Shown here one piece after another: positions 37,457 to 44,816 of a stretch of DNA of 64,000 bases. Each line of letters begins with the position of its first letter. Within the stretch, counting starts at the first letter, position 1. The notes beneath the pieces were generated by a model that did not search any database, had not been told where the DNA came from, and was given only the letters and a program-made list of their open reading frames with translations. Source of the DNA: Pedobacter polysacchareus. GTDB taxonomy: Bacteria; Bacteroidota; Bacteroidia; Sphingobacteriales; Sphingobacteriaceae. Both the position numbers and the translations under genes were made by a program. Location: the NCBI RefSeq assembly GCF_019802255.1, contig NZ_JAHYSS010000008.1, positions 1 to 64,000 of the forward strand. The letters run 5' to 3'.

Positions 37457-38338
37457 TTATTTCCCGAGCTTTTGAATGCTGAAATCATTGAAACGGATTT
37501 CTTCATCTCTTAAATAGCTTTTGTTATTTAAACTCCTGTATAAGCCCCATTTAGGTCTGCAGAAGCTGGTTCCCTGGCGCCAAAGATTCAGGTCTTCTTT
37601 TTTAAAATTGAGCAATTCCTGCTGGTCAGCAAGCCTGGTGACCCTGAGCTCATAGCTGCCATGTTCAGAAAATTTAACGGTCTCCGTAAATTCAACCCAT
37701 TGCCCTTCGAAATCTTTAAGGGATACTTCATGTAGTTTTCCCAGACTGCTTTGGTCATCGCCACCGCCATTGTGAATGATCTCTAATTTATTGCCTGCTT
37801 TTTTATTTCTGGCCGTTAGGGTGATGATGGGCATATCTGCATCACCATCGCCTGGTTTAATTTGGTGCAGGTGAGAAAATGAAGGGGAGGCCTGGAAGTT
37901 TTTATCCAGTTTCATCTTCCATTTATAAGTAAAGGTGTTGTTCAATGCAGCAATCAGGGAATCCGGTGATTTATCATAGGTTTTAATTTCTATGCGCTGA
38001 CGGTCTGTTTTTGGGGTACAGCGGTCGTTATCCGGACTCACATGCAGGGAAAATACAAATACATCAGCATTGAGGTCTTTGTCAAAAACTTGCCGGATGT
38101 GTTTTCCGAAAGTTAAATGGCCACAGTCTGGGACTTCCACCACATCCCCGGTACCTCCAAAAACTTTGTTGATCAGCGTATATGTGTCTGTTTTACCATC
38201 AGCAGTTAAGGTGGCAGCAGGACTTAAAACGGCAGCGGTCTCTTTTTTAATCGGGGGAGTCTGGGCTATATTCTTTTTACAGGCCAGGCTCAGGTAGCAA
38301 AACGCAACTAGGGCTAGGAGGGATAGGTTCAATTTCAT
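37457..38338 (-). CDS. Lipoprotein with a PL7-like lyase fold, probable alginate lyase
   Basis: A 293-residue lipoprotein; lipobox LSLAC with Cys20, so it is anchored to the membrane, probably surface-exposed. After a Pro/Thr-rich linker (about 21-50) the rest looks like a jelly-roll lyase. Three PL7-like active-site strands are in the right order but altered: RQRIEIK (113-119, compare R-S-E-L-R), LHQIK (157-161, compare Q-I-H) and KWGLY (263-267, compare K-A-G-V-Y). PL7, PL13 and PL20 share this fold, so the substrate rests on the neighbouring alginate genes. A GntR-type operator palindrome covers its start codon. Confidence 0.65.
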   Translation of the reverse strand: MKLNLSLLALVAFCYLSLACKKNIAQTPPIKKETAAVLSPAATLTADGKTDTYTLINKVFGGTGDVVEVPDCGHLTFGKHIRQVFDKDLNADVFVFSLHVSPDNDRCTPKTDRQRIEIKTYDKSPDSLIAALNNTFTYKWKMKLDKNFQASPSFSHLHQIKPGDGDADMPIITLTARNKKAGNKLEIIHNGGGDDQSSLGKLHEVSLKDFEGQWVEFTETVKFSEHGSYELRVTRLADQQELLNFKKEDLNLWRQGTSFCRPKWGLYRSLNNKSYLRDEEIRFNDFSIQKLGK

Positions 38339-38379
38339 ATTATATATATTTGGTTAACCAAATATATATAATATGAAAT
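38332..38379. promoter_or_regulatory. 48-bp perfect palindrome (GntR operator) over the lyase start codon
   Basis: Arms 38332-38355 and 38356-38379 are exact reverse complements. The centre is TTTGGTTAACCAAA, the same operator core as upstream of gntR, flanked by AT-repeats. On the minus strand the palindrome contains a TATATTTG -7-like element and extends through the ATG and second codon of the lyase gene; the mirror half contains an ATG on the plus strand that opens only a six-codon frame. It should allow GntR to block both initiation and possibly translation. Confidence 0.85.
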
Positions 38380-38619
38380 GGGGTTTTAATTAAATCTCCT
38401 ATTCTATTTATCGATCTCATTTAGTTTAGTGATCATATTCAGTTTTGCGTTTCCAGAAGGTCATAGGGAGGGAACTGCTTAGCCTGAACTGCCTGTGCTA
38501 TTGTTAATTTTCTTTATAGTATTTCTTATTGGTGTAAATGGCTTTAAAAAATAGCTTATAAGATTTAATTCCTTAAATTTATGTAAATGCGTTTGAGTGA
38601 TTAACTAACCTCTATCAAT

Positions 38620-39660
38620 ATGAAGTATCTTTTCTCTTTTGTTTTTGTAGCATTTCTTTTGATTCAAAAGGAAGCTTTAGCTTGTACACGTGTGGTGTAT
38701 AAGGGTCCAAATGGCATGGTGCTCACTGCACGAAGTATGGATTGGAAAGACGAAATCTCCGCCAATTTATGGGTATTTCCGAGAGGAATTGCCCGCACTG
38801 GAGAAGTGGGTCCGCAGTCTTTAAAATGGACTTCCAGGTATGGCAGTGTCATTTCCAGCGCCTGGGACATTGCCACAGTTGACGGTTTAAATGAAAAAGG
38901 ACTAGTGGCCAATGTATTGTGGCTGGTAGAGTCCAGTTATCCGAAATTTGAACCTGAGGGTAAAAAGAAGGGGATCAGTATTTCGGCCTGGGCACAATAT
39001 GTACTGGATAATTTTGCCAGTGTAAACGAAGCAGTAACTGCATTAAAGGATGAACCTTTTGTGGTGGTCAGCGATTATGTGCCTGGTACTAAGAAATTCA
39101 CCACGCTTCATTTGTCCATCTCTGATGCTTCCGGTGATAATGCCATATTTGAATATATCAATGGAAAATTGGTGATTCATCATGATGCTGCTTATACGGT
39201 AATGACAAATTCACCGATATTCAACGAGCAGTTGGCCTTAGATAAATATTGGGCAGGTATCCCTGGAACCATTATGCTGCCGGGTACCAATCGTGCTGCG
39301 GATCGTTTTGTAAGGGCTTCTTATTATATCAAGGCGATTCCACAAACGGATGATGTCAGAATTGCAGTGGCGAGTGTATTTAGTGTGATCCGGAATTGTT
39401 CTGTTCCTTTTGGCATCAGTTCAGAAGCTGAACCGAATATTTCTTCCACCCGATGGAGATCTGTGGCAGATCAAAAGAACAAAGTCTATTATTTTGAAAA
39501 TGTACTGACGCCTGGAACTTTTTGGGTAGACCTGAATCAATTTGATTTAAAGGAAGGAGCGAAGTCTATGAAATTGACCTTGAATAAAGGGGTGGCTTTA
39601 AATGGATTGTCAAATCGGGATTTTAAAGCGGCAGAACCTTTTAAGTTTTTAGGAATCTAA
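38620..39660 (+). CDS. Linear amide C-N hydrolase (choloylglycine hydrolase/penicillin V acylase family)
   Basis: A 346-residue Ntn-hydrolase. The signal peptide is cleaved before the nucleophile: EALA then Cys22, so removal of the peptide frees the N-terminal Cys. Family residues include Arg (about 39, ARSMDW) and Asp (DWKDE), with later TNSPIFNEQLALDKYW (Asn) and RAADRFVRASYYIK (Arg). Members cleave bile-salt amides, penicillin V or N-acyl-homoserine lactones; in a soil bacterium quorum-signal or N-acyl amide hydrolysis is more likely than bile salt. It stands alone with its own hairpin terminator. Confidence 0.9.
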   Translation: MKYLFSFVFVAFLLIQKEALACTRVVYKGPNGMVLTARSMDWKDEISANLWVFPRGIARTGEVGPQSLKWTSRYGSVISSAWDIATVDGLNEKGLVANVLWLVESSYPKFEPEGKKKGISISAWAQYVLDNFASVNEAVTALKDEPFVVVSDYVPGTKKFTTLHLSISDASGDNAIFEYINGKLVIHHDAAYTVMTNSPIFNEQLALDKYWAGIPGTIMLPGTNRAADRFVRASYYIKAIPQTDDVRIAVASVFSVIRNCSVPFGISSEAEPNISSTRWRSVADQKNKVYYFENVLTPGTFWVDLNQFDLKEGAKSMKLTLNKGVALNGLSNRDFKAAEPFKFLGI

Positions 39661-39686
39661 TCTTCTCAAAGATTCCTGTTTTCTTC

Positions 39687-39715
39687 AAGAATACGCTATA
39701 AACTAGCGTATTCTT
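39687..39715. terminator. Hairpin terminator
   Basis: A perfect 12-bp stem (AAGAATACGCTA at 39687-39698 with 39704-39715) and a 5-nt loop, 27 nt after the amide hydrolase stop. Its right arm ends in TTCTT rather than a long T-run. It most likely ends the hydrolase transcript. Confidence 0.7.
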
Positions 39716-39791
39716 CAGCTATAGTCCGATTTTATTGAGGCGATAACGGAGTGATACCAAGCCGGTTTCATAAGTTTTGCTTTCCAAAAGC

Positions 39792-39852
39792 GTAAGCTCA
39801 TGAGGGACATCCTGCAGCCGGAATAAGGGCTTGCCGCCCTAACGAGCTTTAC
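39792..39852 (+). other. Possible structured RNA element upstream of the sheath gene
   Basis: A closing helix GTAAGCTC (39792-39799) with GAGCTTTAC (39844-39852, one bulged T) encloses an AGGGC/GCCCT hairpin (39826-39830 with 39836-39840), and a GCTTT/AAAGC hairpin lies just before it. The segment is more GC-rich than its flanks. I match it to no known riboswitch. It may be a small RNA, a leader structure or a remnant of a mobile repeat. Confidence 0.35.
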
Positions 39853-39955
39853 CATTAGATTGATCATTGTATTTTTTTATTAAAAAAAGAAGTTTATTAA
39901 CTTAGCATTGCTGATTTTAAAAGCAATTATTGAGAATTTATAACTTAACGCTCTT

Positions 39956-41626
39956 ATGGAAAATTACCAGACTCCAGGTGTCTACATCGTAGATAATGTT
40001 TTTTCTAACTCCGTAGTGGAAGTTGAAACCGCTATCCCTGCATTTATTGGCTATACTTTCAAAGCAGAAAGAGATGGCAAATCCCTCCTCCGGGTACCTA
40101 CAAAAATTGATTCCTTTGCCGAATATGTGGAAAGTTTCGGTGCTGCCTTTAAGCCTAAATTTACGGTAACCAAGGAGGTTCCTAAACCTGCTCCATCAAA
40201 AGGACAACTGAATGCTGATGAACCTCGTAAAGAGAAAAGAATACAGAAAGTTCAGCTTGGGAAGCAGAATTATCTGCTGTCTTACGCAGATGATCATGAA
40301 CTTTATTTTTATAATAGCATTCGATTATTTTATGCAAATGGCGGTGGTTCTTGTGTGATTTTGTCGGTCGGGACTTATGGTGATCCTGAAGGTACAAATG
40401 GAGAAACCTTGCCAAAAAAAGTTCTAGAGACAGATTTTATGGCTGCTAAAGATCAGGAGGGTCCTTTAGATATCCTTAAAAAGGACCATGAATCTACGCT
40501 GATTGTGATACCAGATATCATTGCCCTCGGAAAGAAAGCTTACCCGATTTATAGAACTGTATTGGCGCATTGTGCCGAAACACAGCGTCGTTTTGGGGTG
40601 TTTGATTTGAGAAATCACCAGCCTGATGAGCAACCTGATCAGGTGGCTGAGGAGTTCAGAGCAGATATTGATATTAATTTTTTAAACTATGGAGCGGCCT
40701 ATTACCCATGGCTTCAGACTTCGATTGTGGATGAAAATGAGCTGACTTTTGAAAACTTTTCTGACGACCTGAGTTCGGTATTTGAACCGATGCTAAAAGA
40801 GATTTCTGATCAATATGAGGAGCAGAAAATAAAACTTCAGGTTACCATAGATTCCTTGTCCCGGTCAATATCTTTAAATTCAAAAGGGGAAAATGCGAAG
40901 CTTGAACAAGAAGTTTCGGAGAAAATTATGGCTTTAAATCAAGCTAAGGTCGTCTTTTCTGATCTTAAGAAGCAGTATCATTTGAAGTTGAAATCTTCCA
41001 GCCCCTATTACCGTTTCCTATTGGAGCAGGGAAGAATGCTTTTCAATGAATTACCACCAAGCGCGGCCATAGTAGGTTTATATGCCATGGTGGATCATAC
41101 GCGCGGGGTATGGAAAGCTCCGGCTAATTTATCCCTCAATAGCGTGAACAGTCCAACGGTGATCATGACCAGCGAAGCTCAGGAAAGCTTTAATATAGAT
41201 GCCCTTTCTGGTAAATCTATCAATGTGATCCGTCGATTCCAGGGTCTTGGAACATTGGTATGGGGAGCGAGAACCTTAGATGGAAACAGTCAGGACTGGA
41301 AATACATTCAAGTGAGGAGGACCTTGATGATGATCGAGCAGTCTATAAAAGCTGCAGCGAAATCATATGTTTTTGAACCAAACGACAACAATACCTGGAT
41401 AACAGTGAAGTCTGTGGTCAATAATTTTTTAACCAATCTTTGGAAGCAAGGTGCTTTGGCGGGAGCAAGTCCGGAACAGGCTTTTGAGGTACAGATCGGG
41501 CTTGGCTCTACGATGACTGCAACAGATATTCTGGACGGTAAGATGATCATTACGGTTAAAGTGGCTATTGTAAGACCTGCTGAGTTTATCATCCTCACTT
41601 TCCTGCAGCAAATGCAGCCATCTTAA
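39956..41626 (+). CDS. Contractile tail sheath protein (phage_sheath family), orphan
   Basis: A 556-residue sheath subunit of the phage tail/contractile injection type. The N-terminus MENYQTPGVYIVDNV and IPAFIGYTFKAERDG are the classic sheath start; the C-terminal third has NVIRRFQGLGTLVWGARTLD, RRTLMMIEQSIKAAAKSYVFEPN and NNFLTNLWKQGALAGAS, the conserved sheath core. Between about 285 and 350 there is a charged coiled-coil insertion. No tube, baseplate, spike or AAA+ ATPase gene is beside it, unlike injection-system loci. It may be an orphan part of a system elsewhere or have been repurposed. Confidence 0.85.
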   Translation: MENYQTPGVYIVDNVFSNSVVEVETAIPAFIGYTFKAERDGKSLLRVPTKIDSFAEYVESFGAAFKPKFTVTKEVPKPAPSKGQLNADEPRKEKRIQKVQLGKQNYLLSYADDHELYFYNSIRLFYANGGGSCVILSVGTYGDPEGTNGETLPKKVLETDFMAAKDQEGPLDILKKDHESTLIVIPDIIALGKKAYPIYRTVLAHCAETQRRFGVFDLRNHQPDEQPDQVAEEFRADIDINFLNYGAAYYPWLQTSIVDENELTFENFSDDLSSVFEPMLKEISDQYEEQKIKLQVTIDSLSRSISLNSKGENAKLEQEVSEKIMALNQAKVVFSDLKKQYHLKLKSSSPYYRFLLEQGRMLFNELPPSAAIVGLYAMVDHTRGVWKAPANLSLNSVNSPTVIMTSEAQESFNIDALSGKSINVIRRFQGLGTLVWGARTLDGNSQDWKYIQVRRTLMMIEQSIKAAAKSYVFEPNDNNTWITVKSVVNNFLTNLWKQGALAGASPEQAFEVQIGLGSTMTATDILDGKMIITVKVAIVRPAEFIILTFLQQMQPS

Positions 41627-41745
41627 TTCGGGAATTATTTCAGAGCTATACAATTGGGTTGTTTAGCTCCATGCATTTGGTTATTTTAGATTTCCGTGCA
41701 ATTGCTGAATTCATGTAACTTATGGAATATAATGATTTGAATAAA

Positions 41746-42282
41746 ATGAAATTTACTAAAATACTCTTCGCAGCTTCGCTATTGTTATCTATGGAGCTGA
41801 GTGCCCAGAAAATAGCCACTATTGTTAGTGATACGTACAATAAGAAGCTCGATCAAACCACCCTGGTTTTAATTCCATACGGCAATGTTACTTTTCAAGG
41901 TAAATGGAAAAAGTTCCGCAGTGATGAATCCAGTAAGCAATATTTTTTTAGAGATCAGGATTCAACTGTACTGTCCATTGCTAAAGTCCCTCAAAAAGAT
42001 TATCCATTTTATGAACAAGGATTAGATGACAAGTCATTTCCTTTGGCCATTTACAATTGGGAAAAGGACTACATGACAAAATATGGAAAGGTTCAGCCAA
42101 AGCTGATCACTGATCAATCAGATCAGGGCTATGTTCTTTGGCAAGTGGAGGCGAAAGATGTGCATACCATTCTATTAAATGGGAGTAGAAATGAGTATGC
42201 CTACAACTTTTCCATCTCTTCAAAAAAATGGTCGGATGAGAGGAAGATCGGATTTCTTACTGAAATCTTTAAACAGAATTAA
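41746..42282 (+). CDS. Secreted protein of unknown function
   Basis: 178 residues from ATG 41746, chosen because the signal peptide MKFTKILFAASLLLSMELSAQ starts there (the open frame begins at 41722). The mature part is mixed alpha/beta with repeated Lys-Trp and aromatic-rich strands (GKWKKFRSDESSKQYFF, LAIYNWEKDYM). No family was recognised. It follows the sheath gene after about 120 nt in the same direction, so a link is possible but unproven. Confidence 0.65.
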   Translation: MKFTKILFAASLLLSMELSAQKIATIVSDTYNKKLDQTTLVLIPYGNVTFQGKWKKFRSDESSKQYFFRDQDSTVLSIAKVPQKDYPFYEQGLDDKSFPLAIYNWEKDYMTKYGKVQPKLITDQSDQGYVLWQVEAKDVHTILLNGSRNEYAYNFSISSKKWSDERKIGFLTEIFKQN

Positions 42283-42379
42283 TATCGTTCTTAGCGAAAA
42301 TATATAAATTAGGCTAATCAATGTGTAATGGTGAAGGATCACCAGATACGAAGTTAAACCTCTCAAAATTATAAAAATT

Positions 42380-42577
42380 ATGATAACAGTGAATCAAGTT
42401 ATCCCTTGTCCGGTATGTAAAGGGGATATTCCATTTGATGCGAGACAGTTAATTCTGGGCGTGAAATTTAGCTGCCCAACTTGCGGCGCAGGTATTGGTC
42501 TGGCAGTAGACAGTAGATCTCATGTAGATCAGGCTAAGCAAAAGTTTCAAATGGTTAAGGACTTTAACAAGAAGTAG
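42380..42577 (+). CDS. Small zinc-ribbon protein
   Basis: A 65-residue protein with two CxxC knuckles (CPVC at 10-13 and CPTC about 32-35), a zinc-ribbon arrangement, followed by a helical tail HVDQAKQKFQMVKDFNKK. Such proteins bind nucleic acid or protein partners. It follows the secreted unknown protein and may belong to the same transcript. Its family is not recognised beyond the ribbon. Confidence 0.7.
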   Translation: MITVNQVIPCPVCKGDIPFDARQLILGVKFSCPTCGAGIGLAVDSRSHVDQAKQKFQMVKDFNKK

Positions 42578-42627
42578 ATTCCGCCGACAGCGGAGAGGCC
42601 GCCAAAACTATCATTTTCACCCTGATG

Positions 42628-42665
42628 CCATAAGATCCCATTCATATGAGTTTTGGATCTTATGG
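42628..42665. terminator. Bidirectional terminator
   Basis: An 11-bp perfect stem (CCATAAGATCC at 42628-42638 with 42655-42665) and a 16-nt loop, lying between the converging zinc-ribbon and cheB-like genes, with T/A-rich sequence on both sides. Confidence 0.8.
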
Positions 42666-42669
42666 TATT

Positions 42670-43236
42670 TTAATAATTTACAATTAGTTTGGCAATCTCT
42701 TCCGGTGTAAGAATTGCGTCTGGGCTATCACCGGATATAATTGCCTCAGGCATATATGGAAACTCAGCTGTTTTAGGATCTTGCACAATTACCAGACCGT
42801 GGTGTTTATGTATTTCTTGCGCACCTAAAAGACCATCATTCCCTGCACCGGATAATATAATACAAATTGCCTTATTTTTTGCGTCAAGGGCCGCCGAGGA
42901 AAGAAAAATATCTATGGCTTTATTGATAATCTCATTCGGTTTGCGTTCCCGCAGTAATAAACAACCATCCTTAACGGTCATGATCTTGTTTTCAGGCAGC
43001 AGATAAATGCGGTCGGGTTTAAGGTGTTCACCTTGTTCTGCCTTCTTAACACACATAGACGTAAACTTTGCAAGGATCGTATTAAGGTTGCTTTTGTGAC
43101 TTGCAAAAAGATGAGGAACAAAAACAATAAAGGCATGTTTATGTGATGGTAGTTTGGAAATAATCTCGATGACCGGCCGAAGACCTCCGGCTGAAGCACC
43201 TATTGTAATCAGTGAGTAAGGGTATTCCATGATCAA
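42670..43236 (-). CDS. Stand-alone CheB-type methylesterase domain protein
   Basis: A 188-residue protein that is only the CheB catalytic domain. The Ser loop is TIGASAGG (about residues 11-18), the His follows in FVPHLFASHKS, and the Asp loop is LSGAGNDGLLGAQEIH, where typical CheB has GMGxDG. The receiver domain of true CheB is absent, and no chemotaxis genes are nearby. Stand-alone copies of this kind occur in Bacteroidota fused or linked to CheR/PAS kinases; its substrate here is unknown. It sits at the edge of the stress cluster, about 220 nt from the BON-promoter sites. Confidence 0.85.
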   Translation of the reverse strand: MIMEYPYSLITIGASAGGLRPVIEIISKLPSHKHAFIVFVPHLFASHKSNLNTILAKFTSMCVKKAEQGEHLKPDRIYLLPENKIMTVKDGCLLLRERKPNEIINKAIDIFLSSAALDAKNKAICIILSGAGNDGLLGAQEIHKHHGLVIVQDPKTAEFPYMPEAIISGDSPDAILTPEEIAKLIVNY

Positions 43237-43454
43237 TCATTTAAGTTTATGAAATATTGTCAATCATACAGCTGTTTAAGCCAGTACTTCCAAGTGTAAT
43301 TCTCATAGATCGGTAGTTTATGCTTTTCCAAAGGTACTGCTTGTGGATAGATTTTCGGTGTTCAGGATCATTGTTCAGCATGATCTTAAGCATGGTTCTG
43401 TAATTCACATCATGACAGGTGCAATTTTCTGTTTTTAAGTATAAATCGCAGCTG

Positions 43455-43519
43455 TGATGAGTATCATTTGGCATGTTGACAGTGGTCACTTGAAAGACCG
43501 CGCGTAACACAGAAATTTA
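43455..43519 (+). promoter_or_regulatory. Paired FNR-like sites and -7 element, BON operon
   Basis: Two sites, TGATGAGTATCA (43455-43466) and TGACAGTGGTCA (43477-43488), are offset by exactly 22 bp, two helical turns. The TTTA (43516-43519) 28 bp after the last base of the proximal site looks like a -7 element (AAATTTAG). This arrangement would place the sites near -42 and -64, typical for activation by a CRP/FNR-family dimer. The rest of the 320-nt gap 43237-43556 shows no supported gene. Confidence 0.8.
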
Positions 43520-43556
43520 GGTAACTGTAAAATCAATTTAAACTAAAATTATAGCC

Positions 43557-44231
43557 ATGGAAAATGATTTTGAAATTCAAAAAAATGTAATGGAGGAAAT
43601 AGGATGGGAACCTGCTTTAAAACCCTCAGAAATTGGCGTAGCGGTTAAGAATGGGGTAGTCACACTTTCGGGACAGGTAGATTCTTTTTTTAAAAAACAA
43701 ACAGCTGAAAAAGCAGCGAAACGGGTTAAAGGTGTCAAAGCGATTGCCGAAGACATACAAATTGGAGTTTCTCCTTCCTACGAACGTTCCGATGCAGATA
43801 TTGCCGCCGCCGTTGTGAATGCATTAAAATGGCATAGTGATTTGGATGGTGAAAAAATAATTGCGAGAGTGGAGGATAGAATTGTTCGATTGGAAGGAGA
43901 AGTGGAATGGGATTACCAAAGGAAAAATGCTAAGACCGCTGTTGAGAATTTAACAGGTGTCATTGCGGTTATTAATTTAATCCGCGTAAAGCCAAAGCTT
44001 GCCTCTACTAATATTGAAAAACAAATCATTGCAGCTTTCCAAAGAAATGCAGCGCTTGATGCAAAAAAGATCACCGTAAATGTTGAGGGAAATAAAGTGA
44101 TACTCACTGGAACTGTACGTTCATTTACTGAAAAAGATGACGCGGAAAATGCTGCCTGGTCTGCACCTGGAGTATTGGATGTCGATAGCCGACTTCGGTT
44201 AGATGCACCTGAATATGCTTTTTATGAGTAA
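43557..44231 (+). CDS. BON-domain protein (three BON domains)
   Basis: A 224-residue protein of three consecutive BON domains, about residues 5-70, 80-145 and 150-215. Each shows the pattern of a charged helix, a VxNGVVTLSGxV strand, then KxxAEKAAKxVKGV-like helix (seen as NGVVTLSGQVDSF, EDRIVRLEGEVEW, GNKVILTGTVRSF). BON domains bind membranes or other proteins and appear in stress and osmotic-shock proteins such as OsmY. No signal peptide is visible, so a cytoplasmic or membrane-surface location is likely. It is the first gene of the BON-Hsp20-UspA unit. Confidence 0.92.
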   Translation: MENDFEIQKNVMEEIGWEPALKPSEIGVAVKNGVVTLSGQVDSFFKKQTAEKAAKRVKGVKAIAEDIQIGVSPSYERSDADIAAAVVNALKWHSDLDGEKIIARVEDRIVRLEGEVEWDYQRKNAKTAVENLTGVIAVINLIRVKPKLASTNIEKQIIAAFQRNAALDAKKITVNVEGNKVILTGTVRSFTEKDDAENAAWSAPGVLDVDSRLRLDAPEYAFYE

Positions 44232-44284
44232 TGAATATTGAGCAATCTGAAAATTTAAAATTTTAAACTTTAATTATATCAATT

Positions 44285-44713
44285 ATGACAACTCTAGTAA
44301 AATCAACTAATTTTCCATCCTTACGTTCAGCGATGGAAGATTTTTTCAACACGGATTTTTTTAACAAACCGTTTATGTCTACTGAATTTCTTCCAGCAGT
44401 AAATATTCGCGATGAAGAGGATAGTTATGAACTCGAAATGTCTGCTCCGGGCTTTAAAAAAGAAGATTTCAAAATTACTTCAGAAGATGGGCTACTGACG
44501 ATTAGTGCGGAAACCAGCACTGAACACAAAGAGGAAAAAAAGAACTATACGAGAAAAGAGTTCTCCAGTTCTTCTTTTTCAAGGAGTTTTAGTCTTCCAG
44601 ATAATATTGAAGAAGAAGATGTGAAAGCAAAATATAAAGATGGATTGTTGAAGCTCAGTTTTAAAAAGTCGTTTAAAACGCTACACAATAAAAAGCAGAT
44701 CAGTATCGAGTAA
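44285..44713 (+). CDS. Hsp20/alpha-crystallin small heat-shock protein
   Basis: A 142-residue chaperone. A short N-terminal arm with FFNTDFFNKPF is followed by the alpha-crystallin domain (about 38-135) with VNIRDEEDSYELEMSAPGFK, LLTISAET, YTRKEFSSSSFSRSFSLPDN and the DGLLKLSFKK strand; the C-terminal I-x-I tail is weak (QISIE). It holds unfolding proteins in an ATP-independent way. It lies 53 nt after the BON gene and 103 nt before UspA. Confidence 0.95.
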   Translation: MTTLVKSTNFPSLRSAMEDFFNTDFFNKPFMSTEFLPAVNIRDEEDSYELEMSAPGFKKEDFKITSEDGLLTISAETSTEHKEEKKNYTRKEFSSSSFSRSFSLPDNIEEEDVKAKYKDGLLKLSFKKSFKTLHNKKQISIE

Positions 44714-44725
44714 ATGATCTAGTAA

Positions 44726-44766
44726 AAAATGAAAATGCTGGACTAACCAACCTGCATTTTCATTTT
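44726..44766. terminator. Hairpin after the Hsp20 gene
   Basis: A perfect 13-bp stem (AAAATGAAAATGC at 44726-44738 with 44754-44766) and a 15-nt loop just after the Hsp20 stop. The right arm ends in TTTT. It separates BON-Hsp20 from UspA, perhaps partially. Confidence 0.75.
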
Positions 44767-44816
44767 AAGAATGTATCCTACATCGGAAGGATTAAGTTGC
44801 ACATCAATTAAATGAA

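Noticed and set aside
42310..42350. GGTGA-AGGA-TCACC inverted repeat before the zinc-ribbon gene as a member of the paired-site set
   Set aside because: The half-site spacing is two bases shorter than TGAy-N4-rTCA and no partner lies 22 bp away.
43257..43474. Minus-strand open frame of 75 codons between the cheB-like and BON genes
   Set aside because: Its start lies within the paired-site region, codon use is unlike its neighbours, and its sequence is rich in Cys, His and Asn without any visible family or hydrophobic pattern; it is more likely untranslated leader or control DNA.
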